Assembly: GCA_036936605.1 (NCBI GenBank)
Contig: JAUPFV010000002.1
Coordinates: 335,953,215-336,017,214, forward strand
Reading direction: 5' to 3'
DNA: 64,000 nucleotides
DNA from: Limnanthes douglasii subsp. nivea
Taxonomy: Eukaryota; Streptophyta; Magnoliopsida; Brassicales; Limnanthaceae
In this document: positions 46,227 to 58,740 of the stretch, in pieces
How positions within the stretch are numbered: the first letter of the stretch is position 1
Layout: every line of letters starts with the position of its first letter
Notes under the pieces: model-generated
Seen by the model: the letters and a program-made list of their open reading frames with translations, nothing else
Told to the model about the DNA's origin: nothing
The model's database searches: none
Position numbers and translations under genes: made by a program

Positions 46227-47322
46227 GGCCATCTCTAATCGTAGGTCTCCTCGGAGACCTGATCCAGCCTCGGAGACCTCTATTTATTTACAGACTTGCC
46301 ACAGAGCTTCTAACCGTTACTTTACTATTTCAGAGACTTTTAATATAAACAATTCAATCCAAACAATTCCACTATCTTTTAACCATTCATCTCACTCTCT
46401 TTATTTCTCACTCTATCTAACTCTCTCAATTTACATTTACTAACTTTATAATAAATAATATAACCTATATTATTAATTGACATTAATTGACATTAAAAAA
46501 AATTACAATATTATTTATTTTAAATTTATGTTATAAATTTATTTGTTTAATTCTTATTTACGATAAATTAATATATATGTTGTAGAATTGTTCGTTGATG
46601 ATAAACATTTCGTAAATGTAAGTAAAAATCAACAACATTGTTTATTTTAAAAAAATTAAGTTTGTAATAAATTTATAACTTTTAAATCTAATTTAATAAT
46701 CTATTATGTTAGTCCATTTTCGATTTATAAAAGAGTCTATGAAATTAAGTAAACGTTGTCTTATTCATAAATTCTAACATTTTAAACCTTCAAAAACACT
46801 ACAGGATGACGTATCACCAATCGCGTTAACGATAATATACAATAATTATCTTAAAAAAGACCGAGAGGGTAAGATGTGAAAAATTGACATGCAATTGTAA
46901 CAATTGCATATTATAAATTAAATATTATAATTGCGGAAAAATTATTTTCGGCAATTTATGAATTAAGTTTTTATTATAAATAGCTAAAATATTCTATAAG
47001 TAAATTATATATATATATATATATTATAATTAAATATTATAAATTAATTTTTTAAATTATAAGGTAAATCTTTTATTAGAATTAAACTTTAATTATATTA
47101 TAAACTAAATTTTAATATAATAGTATACTAAACTTTTATATAATAATCGTACATTAATTTTTTTCTTCTCTCTTCCCTTTCTTCTTCCTCCGACTAAAAC
47201 TTTATTCAAATTGCTTTTCTCTTTCCTCTTGGTCTTTATCCCGGATTCGCCAAAGACCGAGATCGAGACCGAATAGTGATTCGGGCTCCCAGCGGTCGGT
47301 CTCGGTGGCCTAACTGGAGCCG
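46227..47322. mobile_element. Candidate non-autonomous DNA element (PIF/Harbinger-like?)
   Basis: A GC-rich head starting GGCCATCTCTAATC and a GC-rich tail ending near CTGGAGCC enclose AT-rich sequence, and both edges are next to TAA, the usual PIF/Harbinger target. The head contains the hairpin GGTCTCCTCGGAGACC. However, the terminal inverted match is poor, so the call is weak. Confidence 0.25.
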
Positions 47323-47375
47323 TAATATAAAAAGTAGGTCGGTGTCTCTGTGATCCTAACATAAGACACCAAAAA

Positions 47376-47860
47376 AAATTCTAATTTTGTTTTGGGGTCT
47401 TTTTTTAATAAAATATTTTTAGAAAAACAATCCATTATTGTAACAGTATATTTTTAAATAATAACAAGATAAAAAAATAGAAAATACAGTACTAAAACAG
47501 TACTAAAACTATAAAAGAACAACGTTATAATTAAAAATTATACAAAAATATCACCCATATGAATTAGATAAATAAAATTTAAACCACATTTAAAAATATA
47601 TTATACATAAAAAGATATAATGCGAAATATTTCATTTTAGGTAAAATTCTAATTTTGTTTTGGTGCTTTTTTATAATAAAATATTTTTAAAAAACAATCC
47701 AAAGGTAATTGTATACTTTTAAATAATAACAAGATAAGAAAAAAATGGAAACAGTACTAAAACTATAAAAAAAACAGCATTATAACTAAAATTATGCAAA
47801 AATATCCCTTTATGAATTAGATAAAAAAATTAAACCACTGCATTAAACTTATATCTATCT
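47376..47860. repeat. Two direct repeats of ~220 bp, period ~265 bp
   Basis: Copies start at about 47379 and 47645 with aattctaattttgttttgg. They share the rest, including aataataacaagataa, cagtactaaaactataaaa and tatgaattagataaa. There is no coding content. Confidence 0.85.
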
Positions 47861-47869
47861 AAACTCCCT

Positions 47870-49440
47870 CTTTTTTTGTTCCCTTCGTTGTTTAAAGAAC
47901 CAAACAAAGTGTAACAAAACAGAGTATTAGGAAGTCTCGTGTCAGCTCACAATAAGCACTAAGCCATCCGCAATGGATATATCTAAGTTGGAAACTTAAG
48001 CACTTCATCTCCTTCCCTTCTCAGCTAAATTACACTACCATAACAAAATAATTATTCCTCCCAGGAACCAAAATCTAAGATAAACAAATCAACAAAGCGT
48101 ATAGTAGTAGCTTCTAACTAAAACATGTATATAACAATCCAGAAAAACATGTATAGAGAATACACCTAGCACTGATCCGAGTGATCCACATGATCATTGA
48201 CCTCCATTTCGGCATCGGACTAAACTCTGATGACTGAAGAGACGAAGGTGAAGGAGTTCTAGAGAGAATAGACAGAGAGAAAAAGCCCAAGAGCTAGTGC
48301 GATGCAGGAATGATGAGTGGAGCACTTAAAATTATACAAACCCACACCCAATCCCTTCAGCATTCTCTATATTTTCTCTCACTTCCCAGTCTAACCTCAC
48401 CCGGCATTTCTCCCTTCTCCTTTTTAGTTTCCCGAATCACCTCCGGCAGATCTATCTTCAAGCACATTCACTCTTCCAGCAACACCTGGTGAGTTCTGGA
48501 GGATCTGCAAGGCGACTAATCATAAGTTTTAGTCTAAAACTAGCATACAAATTATATTAAAACTACCAGTTAAGTCCATCATAATCAGTAAATTTAAACT
48601 TAAAAATATAATTGAATCAAGACTGTAAATTGAAAATTAGTACAGTTCATAATCAAACTTTAATTCTGAAAAATGAAGGAAAAGGAAAATCTGCAGCTAC
48701 TTCAACATATTTATTGGACGCATGAGTTTCTTTTATGATGGGATCAGGTAGTTTCTTTACTCTAGGATCGCCCTATCTTGTTCCACGTAAACCCTTGAAT
48801 ACTGTATGGAGTTGTGAGTAATAAATAATCACCATAATGCAAAGCTCTCATAATATTCAAGGTTTTACGTGAGAAGAAAATAAGGTGAAGAAAGAGTGGA
48901 GAAACTACATGAGTAGTGAAACACAATCGACTGTGTTCGATGTTTGCTATGTTTTCCAGTATTTATAGTGACTTCAGCGGTGGTGTCACAGTCACGGTCT
49001 TAAAAGGCTTACTGTGTGCTGTCATGCTTTTATATAATATCGACAAAAATTCAGTGTCCATTTTGTAAAGCTAGAGGACTGTGAAACTTGCGGGACTTGT
49101 AACAAGAAAAAATATGGACTGATCTCGAACTTTTTGAATATTAGATATAATTGAGCCCTTGTGCTAAATGTAATAACGTGTAACTAATTCTTTTGAATTT
49201 AGGTGGCCAAACAAGCAAGTAAATTAAATATTAAACTCGTTTTGTTTCGTCAATTTATTTCTTAATTGTTTTTAACTAATATGTAATTTTCTAAAGGTAT
49301 GTTAAAAATAACTCGTCAATAAATAAATTGTTCAAGGATTACATGGAAATAGTTGGCTCTAGCGTGCCTGATATGTATAGACGATAATTGTTGAAATTCG
49401 CCGACTGAAGTTTGAACTGTGATTTAGTGATAGAGACGTT
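47870..49440. other. Unassigned region with a short mitochondrial-presequence-like frame
   Basis: The frame 48310-48492 (60 codons) is Ser-rich with arginines (VSRITSGRSIFKHIHSSSNT) and runs into a GTGAG splice-donor-like sequence at 48489. The surroundings have slightly higher GC. It could be the first exon of a lost host gene, but there is no second exon or conserved domain in sight. Confidence 0.3.
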
Positions 49441-50228
49441 TGTTGGATCCTAAAGGGTGAGATAAGTTGTCAAGACTGGTGCTTTTAAGTCGAATGAGAT
49501 ATAGGTAGAGCCAAAGCATTAAGGACCGAAACAGGATGGTATGAAACAAGTTGATCTGAAGTAGTCTCATCTGAAGCAAACTGGATCGTAGCATCATAGC
49601 TGGACTGAAGCGGAGTATTCTATTTTGTTAGGTCTCATATATTAATTGGGTCTCTTATTTTGGTCTTCCTATATTAACTCGAGTTGCTATTAATTGGATA
49701 TTTTATATTAATTAAGTTTCTCAATGAGAGTTCTTATATTAAGCGATTAAGAGCTATTTTAGTAGTTGATTAATCAACTTTAATCTTGAGCGTCTAATGA
49801 AGAATTATGTGTTTTCATAAACCTATGATAAAAGAAGATATGTAACTGATGTGATGCAAACGACGAGTTTTCTTGAGCAACATATTTCATGAGTGAGTGT
49901 AATAACTCTGGGTCTTTCGAGAGATAAGTGAGGTGAGATATAAACACTAAAGAAAAGATTATGTGAATCAAGATAGCTTTTGTTACAAAGAGTGATTTAG
50001 TCATTTGTGTTTCACAGTCTTTTTGTAACCAACTCGTTTATAAAATAACGTTTGTTGCCCGTGGATGTAGAATTTTTTCACATTCTGAACCATGTTAAAT
50101 ATGTCTTGTGTGCTTGGTTTTATTACGCTTCTTTTATTTGTTGTTAACTCTTGAACATGTTAAATCATTCAAGGATTGATAATCGCACTTTGGTTCTTTA
50201 CTTCGGAAGAACAGTGGTTTCCCTAACA
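49441..50228 (+). repeat. Possible solo copia LTR
   Basis: It starts TGTTGGATCCTAAAGG. It contains the copia U5-type stretch gttgcccgtggatgtagaat, then gaaccatgttaaatatgtct, near 50055-50110. It ends around CCCTAACA. I find no internal element region next to it and no clear flanking duplication, so a solo LTR is inferred. Confidence 0.45.
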
Positions 50229-50229
50229 A

Positions 50230-50630
50230 TGTCAACTTTATTAGTAAATTGCTTCGTAGACTAAATCCTAACAAATTGAACGGGTTTTACAGATATGTGA
50301 ACGGTTCATTAACATCTCGAGTAGTTGTTGACGTTTTATGGTATATTGCATATATTTTTTCAAATATTAATAACAAGACCTAATTTTACTTCTCGTGTTA
50401 CTACCAAATAAACTCGAAGTTGAACTAAAATTATTGTTCCAGTATCCAAATATTATACATCTTATACATAAGAAGACCGAATAGTTCTTGTTATCATAAG
50501 AATTTATAATTTTGATACCGTCATAAAAATTCTCAATATAATGATGAAAGAAATTTATTTTGAGAGAAAGATATAAAATACACCTAATAGTAAGATATTA
50601 TGAAAATAGTTAAGAAATTTGTTTTCCATC
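50230..50630. other. AT-rich spacer
   Basis: Nothing is recognised beyond possible degenerate downstream parts of the adjacent hAT transposase. Confidence 0.4.
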
Positions 50631-50639
50631 ATGGGCATC

Positions 50640-51240
50640 ATTTCTCTACATACAAACTTATCCCTACTTAAATGGAGATGCATGGAAATATTGACAACAC
50701 ATTCAAGGCCTATATGAATGTTAGGAGTATATGGTGTAAAGAGAGCATGAGTATTGTTTAAACATGACCAAGAAATGTATCATTTCATGAAAATATAACC
50801 AATTTTGAGTCAAAAGAGGTTGGTAATAGTCCATGTTCTTAGTACTATTTATTTTATAAAAATGTACAACATCGTCCATGAACAAGTAAGCATGTACAAG
50901 AAGATCGTAAGTAGAGTTATATATAGTTTTGACATCAAAAAGTAATTTTTCAAATTTCTCTTCACTAGCCTCAATGAGTTCTTTATATTGATGTTTTCTA
51001 GCACCCGAGTTACTGACTAGTATTACCAAATTTCTAAAAGGCTTGATAAAATCATTCAATATCATCTTCATTTCAACATTTCTAACTAATTGAAGCATAT
51101 GACATAAGATCTAGTATGGAAAAAAAATCAAATTTTGGACTACATTCAACTTTAAGTTTTTCAATACTATGGTGTTAGCGGATGTGTTATCAAGATAAAT
51201 TACCATAATTTTACTATTGACATTAAATCATGCATACATT
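50640..51240 (-). pseudogene. hAT-family transposase fragment (RICESLEEPER type)
   Basis: The 125-codon frame 51098-50721 reads MLQLVRNVEMKMILNDFIKP, then LVSNSGARKHQYKELIEASE, IYNSTYDLLVHAYLF and WLYFHEMIHFLVMF. This is the central part of plant hAT transposases: AH-LNLIV, R-S-R-Q-F-E, TRWNSTY-ML, W--- . The upstream IVTIDNASANTIVLKNL (51220-51120) gives the preceding catalytic D-NASAND segment. The conserved TRWNSTY has become KTIYNSTY. BED finger and C-terminal dimerisation parts are not seen nearby, so this is a fragment. Confidence 0.75.
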
Positions 51241-51719
51241 GTACAAGACCTTCTAAAATTTGAACAACGTTGTTTTTGAAAAATGAACAAAAAAAATTTA
51301 AATCTTCTTTAAAGTACCTAATCAACCTCCATCTAAAATAAAGTAAAATACATAATATCGAACTCAAAAAATATTATTATATCGCTAGTTAAACCAATTT
51401 CATATGGCAGGCATGAAATCGTATTACTAAAAAGTTGTTCTTTGAATTAAGAATTTTGTAATACTAATGTTCTCGTAAAAGTTCGTGGGATGTGATCGGG
51501 TATAGGGTTGACCGCTTCACTAATCATTTTTAATATATTTATCCATCAGATAAAATGCACTACCAATTTTGTAATACTAATGTTCTCGTAAAGGTTCTTA
51601 TATTGAATCTTATTAAAATAAAATACTTTATTAGTTTTTAGATCCAGTGTTGTTTAAACCTCATTCTCATATTAAACTTTAGATTTATCTATAATTTTTT
51701 ATAAAACAATAGAGAACAT

Positions 51720-52090
51720 CCGTTATACTGGACCGCTACCTGCTTCACACCAGACATCTACCCGGTTACATAGAACGAGTACCATTTGAAATGACTGAAA
51801 CCCGTCTGGCTAACCGTTAAAAAAACCTAGTCGTGTTTAGCCGTTATACCAAACGTGTGCATGTTTAACATGATGGGTACACATCTTGCTAACGACTAGA
51901 AAACGAGTAATTTTTATAGCCCTTACACCATACAAGTACCCATCATTTCATACGGGTACCTGTTTGGTGTAACCGTTAAAAAAACTAGTTTTTTCTGTCC
52001 ATTGGCAAAGCGGGTGTCTGTTACATCAGACCGACACCCACTTTACCAACGACTAGAAATTAGTTAGGTTGCTTCTAACCGTTTTCTTAT
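51720..52090. repeat. ~80-bp degenerate array with alternating aaccgtta / taacgactag ends
   Basis: Four units of roughly 80-90 bp each contain a grouping of gtaccc/cgggta motifs. They finish with aaccgttaaaaaaacctagt, aacgactagaaaacgag, aaccgttaaaaaaactagtt or aacgactagaaattagt. Such arrays are seen in subterminal parts of hAT elements, but the link to the transposase fragment at 50.6-51.2 kb is an inference. Confidence 0.65.
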
Positions 52091-52242
52091 TTTATAATAC
52101 TTAACCATTGACTCCTTCATTTACAATTCCATATTTGATGAAAGTTTATATTTCAATAAAAATAATAATTTTAATTTATTCATAATTTTTTAAATTTTGG
52201 TGGTTGATTATTGGTACAAGATTATTGGTGATCAAGGTCGAA

Positions 52243-53400
52243 AATGGCTCAAAAAAAAGGATGTTCAAAAAATGTCGACGATGAACAAGAAGAACCGGCG
52301 CCACCACAACATGAATAAAATAATTATCAAGCACCTGATGTTATTGGATACAATTGAATAATAATACACAATGATATGTTCATAGACATCTTAGTTATAT
52401 CGATTGTGTCGATACTCTAATTCAAATTCTTAATAACATAGGATGCTTGACATTTTCTCAGTTTAGTTTCACTTTATATCGTATGTTAGTTAAAGAATTT
52501 ATGCTAGTAGTAATTTGATAGAGTCTAATTCTAGTAATCCTTGACATGAATTTTAATGTCAATAGTGTGATTGTATGATTTATGTATCCAATATAAAAGA
52601 TGAATTAGGTATGCTTATGCATGAATTTGAACTAGAATTTTCGTTATTACACTATCTAAATTATAAGACACATGCGAGTTGGTCTTTGGAATTAGAAGAT
52701 CTAATTGATTTATTAAATAATAATAGACGCCATCTGATTAACAACAAGGATAGTATTAGACAAGTTGCTAGTAAACTCAACTTGATAAGACCTTAAATAT
52801 TGACAATAAGATGGTTTGTGATTTTTTGACGGTTAATAACAAAAAATTATGTATGACCAATCCTTAAACATTTCAGTTAATTACTATGAATATGGGTTAT
52901 TCACGTAATATACGATATCAACCTTATGAGATGGTGATATCTTTTTTTAAGACAAAGGATTAGATTTTAGTACATATGAAGAGCTACAAGTTCTGAATAC
53001 TTCTAAAAAAAGAAAGTTTTCTCTAAAAACTTAAAAAATGTAAACCTGTGTTGAAAGCATCTACTCTATGTCGCATGTGTTTAAATATATTTAGACAACT
53101 ATAAAAACATATAGAGGTTCAAATGTATTTGGATACATGTAAACATGATAGGGTTCGAATGTATTTGGATGGTAGTACTTTTAAGCTAACGTCAAAAACT
53201 AGTACGAGTTTGACTGAAAATATTAGAGCAGATTAATTGCATGATATACATGGTCAATTATATGATAAAATAGTCGTTTACAACAATAGATGTGCCAAAA
53301 TAACTTTAATGTGTACTGACGTAGATGAGATCAGTAGATGGAAGTGGACCAAAAGTACAGTAAAAATATATGATAAATAAATTTTTTAATAATAAAAAGT
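52243..53400 (+). other. Region with broken plus-strand frames, function unknown
   Basis: A start at 52243 gives a short charged peptide (MAQKKGCSKNVDDEQEEPAP, stop after 24 codons). The frame 52575-52796 (73 codons; HASWSLELEDLIDLLNNNRR) is acidic and helical-looking. Further frames to 53380 show no domain. It lies after the 80-bp array and may be the 5' part of a dead DNA transposon, but I do not recognise the sequence. Confidence 0.3.
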
Positions 53401-53549
53401 TTATAAATTCGAGTAAATTATGCAAAATAGCTAAACTGAATTAAGTTTGAAAACATATATAAAATAAATTTATAAAAAATTAAATAAAACAAATTCAAAA
53501 GAATACTTATTTTACTATACTATTATAATAAATAAAAAATACCAAATGG

Positions 53550-54156
53550 TATTTGTCAGATTCGATTTTTGAAAATCACAAATTGGACCGGAACCAAATC
53601 GCTAAATTCTAGATCGATGACCGGTCCAAATTTTATTACCATGTCGATTTTATCTTCAAACCTAAAACAGATGGCAAACTGAATCGGTATAATTGATTTT
53701 GAACCGGACCAATAAAACGGATAGACCATTATAACAAATTGAAAAAGAACCAAATTCTGTAAAACTAATACGAAACTAAACCAATAAAGCTGGTAGGACC
53801 ATGGAGAATCGTACCTATAAAAATCGAGAAAATTAATTGTATTTTATTTAACTTATAGTTTATACCAAAAATTACTAGATGATAATCAATTAAAAAAAAT
53901 TAAATTTTAATTTTATAATCTTTATTTAAATATAAAAAATAAATCTAAATTAAATTTGATTAAATTTTAAAATAATTATATAAATCAAACTAAAACCGGA
54001 CCGAACCGAACCGCAACATGCCTGAATTAAAACTGAACGAGACCTAACCAATTTTTACTAATTCCAATCCCGAGTTTTATTTGTTTTAATAATAGGAATC
54101 AATCCAATAAAATTATCGATTCAATTCTATTAAAATCCAAACCTAACCTTTTGACA
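53550..54156. mobile_element. Possible hAT-type non-autonomous element
   Basis: The composition is like the 2.8-3.6 kb element, with facing clusters of accggacc/aaccgaaccg motifs at both ends around an AT-rich core. The right end reads CCTTTTGACA and the left has TTTGTCAG. The flanks CCAAATGG (53542-53549) and CCAAACAG (54157-54164) agree at 6 of 8 positions. The terminal match is short, so the limits are uncertain. Confidence 0.4.
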
Positions 54157-54164
54157 CCAAACAG

Positions 54165-55400
54165 GTATCTAATCAAAGGTATCTAATCAAGCAATATTTG
54201 GCAACCATCGACAATAATCTAACCAGACGGATCCAATTAACCATCCACGACGTTAATCTACCTTTGGACGAAACGGATTGGATTAGTCTTTATTTAATTA
54301 TCGAAAGCCGGAAACTTTTCATTGAACATGTCTAACTACCAATATCTTCAAATTGACCACTAAATCTTGGCTATATATGTGTTTTCTTTTCAATCAAACA
54401 CTATTGTTTTAACCCGAATTAAGCCACCAATTTTTTTGTTTAAATTTTGATTATACAAAATGAATATATATATATATTTGGAACTAGACAATACCTGAAA
54501 AGTTTGTCATCCATCCATGTCGGTTGATAATAGCTATCAACCACCGAACACCTGAACTTGTCGATAAGAGTACGCAACACCTACAAATGCTTAGAAACAT
54601 GCAATAAATATACTTGCCACTTACCTTTATTTCTATTAATAAAATTAATGAACTTTTTCAAGCTCCTGAATCCAAACCCAGAAGGTTTTGAACCTTATGG
54701 AGTGAAAGCGAAACAATTGTCCACGCAACCTCGAATGGGATATGCATATCAGAAGTTTTCATCTTCTAAAAGGGTTTTCAACCAAGAGGAAGTGAAAGTG
54801 GAACTATTGTCCACCAGCCTCCAATGAGCTATATATACAACCCATAACTTTTTATATTTGTTTGTTGTTACGTGTCTAAAGTCCAACCTTTTAATAGATA
54901 AAAGTTAACCAAATCTACTGTTATACGATGCTAAGGTCCAACTTTTAGACTATTTATTGGACCCATTTTAATAAGAAAGCTAATATATATATAGTATGGT
55001 TAAAATTAAAAAATAAAAGTTATATAAATTCTTTTTTGCAAATTTAATTTTTTTTATATATACTTATTAATTAAACGGAGAAAATATTAATAGACGAGAT
55101 TAATAAAAACTATTCATTAATATTTTTAAAACATAGATAAAAATTAGTAAAAATAATTTTCATAATTGTATGAAATGAACTTTAATTATTTGTATTTATA
55201 TTCTCATATTTAGATTATTAGAATATTTTTAAAATTATTATAAAAAAATTCAGGTTGCAATTTAGTTGGAATTTTGTAATATTTGACAAAGAATTTGATT
55301 TTAAAATAATGTTTTGTTTAATTATTTGACGATCTAAAAGTGAGAAGTGTTGAGTTAACTGATATAAATGGTACTATTTTCTGCAATTTAATTTTACGAA
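54165..55400. other. Spacer with a local duplication
   Basis: Around 54670-54830 two related ~105-bp halves share agtgaaag...gaacaattgtccac-type sequence (attgtccacgcaacctc and attgtccaccagcctcc). The 89-codon frame 54558-54827 covers them but has no known domain. The rest is AT-rich. Confidence 0.45.
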
Positions 55401-58227
55401 TATTAAAATTTTAGGAATTCAAGCGCAAAGCAAAACGTTACGCTACACAAGCAACATTTACAAATTTCATATGGATCAAAGTAACTTGGTATTAAATTCA
55501 ACGAGTAAAAAAATTGTTGAGATTTACTGATATGTCTCAAGCTTTAAATAAACGTGGTCTTCATTTTGAAAATGAACCTCACGCCGACGTTGGTCTGTTT
55601 GGATCTTTATACAAATTTTAACTATATTCTAATTGTGCTTTAACTCACCTGAAATAGATGAATGACTTCGTAAATAGTCACTAATGGTTTATACTTTAAT
55701 TGTGTCCAAAATATAAGACAATAAACTATGTGTTGGACTTCATACATTGCCTCAAAATGAGTCATCTTCTAAGAAGAATAATAAGATATGTTGTAGTTGT
55801 ATCTAGTGTATTGATTATGGTAGTCATTCAATCCATTTCGATGGTTGATCTCCATGTAAGCAAAAAAGATATCGTTCGAAAGTCTGGTTAACAGCTTATG
55901 TTTGACCGTCAAATTGAATGTCATAATTGAAACTCATAATAAGAGTAATGCATGTAGGTAAAGTAAATTTAATTTCTTAGATTCACCGATCCAATTCAAT
56001 TTAGTGGGATCTTTCATTCACATTTATCGAAATATAACTCACAAATTCTGTATCTTGATTACTTACTATAGACAATGTAACTTGACAATACCTATGACTA
56101 ATTTCTTAGTTACTCTTATAGTTATAACGGATATTTTAGTTGAACAAATAGATATATTCAGTAAGTTAATAACTATAGATATTATAACTGTGTGGCCCTT
56201 TACAGAGGAGAACTCTTCTATAAAATCCATTGAGATATTTGACCACACTTGTTTTGGGAATGCTAGTGGTTTTAGCAAGTCGGTCGAGCTCACATAATAT
56301 GTTTTAAACCGTTGGCACACATTACATCTACGCAAGTATTCTTTGATTAATTTCTGCAAAGTCATCCATGTCAAACTAGGTTGGAGTTGTGCCAATATTC
56401 TGAGATAAATATTCATCAATGGAAGAAAACTGATTATCGACGATCATTGTTGCTAAAAAAGAATAGTTAACACGTAAGTAGATTTTACTATATTAAAACA
56501 AAACCTCATTCCCTTTAACAAACCAATGTTTCTGTTATTTTAGTTTTACCGCAGATAACTTATCATAAAAATAGTCATGAAAATCCTTTTGTTTTAATTT
56601 TATCTACATTTGTATCTGTGATAATGGTACTTCAGGAAAATTAGATTTAACCATGTAAGAGAAGGCGTTCATTCCCATATTCTTTGGTTTTTATTTATAT
56701 TCAATGATATAATCATATTTGAGTAGTTTTTCATATAATGAGATTGCGCAGATGTGGTGGTTGGCTAATACATAAAAAATAAAATTGAGAATTTGTTTTC
56801 TATTTTAACCGTAAATGGTCGACATAGCAAGTATATACGATATTTTTAGATAACTTTCACAATAGCGAGTGCTTTTTTATATTGATAACGTCTAAGTTGT
56901 CCTATTTAATACCTCGTTGATAATTGTTATAAAAATTCCTTGTTGAGATGATATGAGTCTAATACATATTTTACAGGCATCAATTTTCACCACAAAGTGT
57001 AGAGAGAAATCAAAAAGTTTTAAAACAAGTGGCAAATACAAATCTTTCTTCCATTGACTGAATGTGTCTGCTACCTCTAAGGACTAGGTGAAATCATCAT
57101 TGATTAATATGTGGTTTAGTGGGGTCTTAATTCTAATATATAATTTGATGATCTTCTGGTAATAGATGGTTAGACCAAAGAAACATCATACACCGTTAAC
57201 ATTCGTTTGTTGGCGCCAATCTATGGTAAATTATATTTTGGTTGAGTCTAGTATAACACCATGTTTTGAGATCCTAAGTAGTTTACTTGTAACATACCGA
57301 CCCTATATTTGAATTATTTTGCTGATAAGAATTAGAAACTAAAATCAAACGAGTTGTATGATTACCGATAATATGGATACTTGTAGGGTTTGACAATAAC
57401 ATGATTCATGTAATATTGTGAGGTAATCTGGTTGTTGTGGTCGTGAAATGATGGAAAACTTGTAAGAGTCCCACATACTTGAGTGAATTCGTTAATATAT
57501 TTTTGAAAGGTTGTGGAGTGGTTTGTTGAAGTTTCAAATTAATTGACTATGATAATTTGAACAAACAGACTAGTACCATGAATATGTTGGGATTATATAG
57601 TAGTTGGAGTTGCCAAACAGGGTTATCTTAGTCCATTAAAGTTTTGTTTATTCTTTTTTTATCTAAAAGACATTGATAGCTACTGGTAGTCCATCTCGCC
57701 GGTCTGAATGTCTCTATCCACTAAACTCATAACCCTATTTTACACGTCGCAACGAGGAAGATATAAAAACTGCTATTTATGTGAGAATTTTGGAGCACCA
57801 ATATAATGGCTTGACATTTGTATTGACACTTCATTTTTCCATGGTTGGCACGATATGATTAAATTTGTTATCTTCAAACAAATGTAAACCACCATCTAAA
57901 ACTTGTGATTGATCAATAAAATTGTGGATATTACTTTCATCAATTAACACAGTGTCATATGTAGTTTTTAATCTTCCTAAAATGGGTATAGTTTGTGGAT
58001 GTTGGATATCAACTATAGCATGGTATGACATCTTTGATAATATTTTTATCAGAAGTAATTCAGTATGCTCAAACATAGCATCATATGTGCCGACGTCAAT
58101 GGTTGGAAAGTCTTCGATCATTTAACTTAGGTCGTTGGCAATGGCGGTTTGGTATGAATCACTCGTTACATTAATAACATAAGCCTTTTCTCGTCGTTCA
58201 TGCTATTCATTGTTAGTAATGCATTTT

Positions 58228-58280
<53 letters not shown>

Positions 58281-58740
58281 CTACCAAAATTTAGTTTTTA
58301 TCTATGTGTAGGATGAGGTCCCAACAACTCAGGTAAATAAAAAAATTGACATTGATAGTGCGTCAATTACAAGAGAACGGTAGGTGATAAAAAAAATTGT
58401 TGCAAGGTGTTGTGTTCACCCAATCTAACTACGATGTTGGATGATGTTGGTGAGTGTGGTTGTTTGATCTTGATGCCCAACCGAATATCTTATGTAGTCC
58501 GAATATGAAAGATCTATAAGGAAATGTTCAGATAATCCATCCACTTAGTATGAGAAATGTTCAAATGACTCTTATAGGTGGCAGCATACGAAGTTTCTTT
58601 GACTCTTGTGAAGGCTTCAGAGAGTTCATCGTTGTATGTTGATCTTAAATGAAGGAAGATAGCATTACCGAATTATTTTCTCTTCGGTGGTCCTCTAAAT
58701 TTTGTAAGCCATCAGTGTCACTGGAGAATGATATATTTAA
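55400..58740 (-). pseudogene. Chromovirus-type gypsy gag-pol relic
   Basis: From right to left on the minus strand: a gag-like part (58730-58330); protease (58121-57831, TVLIDESNIHNFIDQSQV where a DSG-HNFI is expected); RT start (about 57400, VIVKPYKYPYY) and RT end with RNase H (FLGLTIYYQKIIKLYIRIKT, LVLKLFDFSLHFVVKIDA, 57170-56950). Integrase follows: 56419-56066 with YLRRCNVCQRFK, LLKPLAFPKQVW and SMDFIEEFSSVKGHTV, then the DDE end and C-terminus at 55990-55420 with GDQPSKWIEWLP and VYLKLETYQ. The RT core with YxDD is missing, the DDE glutamate is a stop and the protease aspartate triad is changed. I cannot see a chromodomain or LTRs. Confidence 0.78.
58231..58278. repeat. (AT)24 microsatellite within the gypsy relic
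   Basis: 48 bp of uninterrupted AT between the protease and gag-like parts of the chromovirus-type relic. Confidence 0.97.

Noticed and set aside
53556..53753. 65-codon minus-strand hydrophobic frame
   Set aside because: It falls in the motif-rich end of a hAT-like element and reflects repeated ccggtcc motifs.
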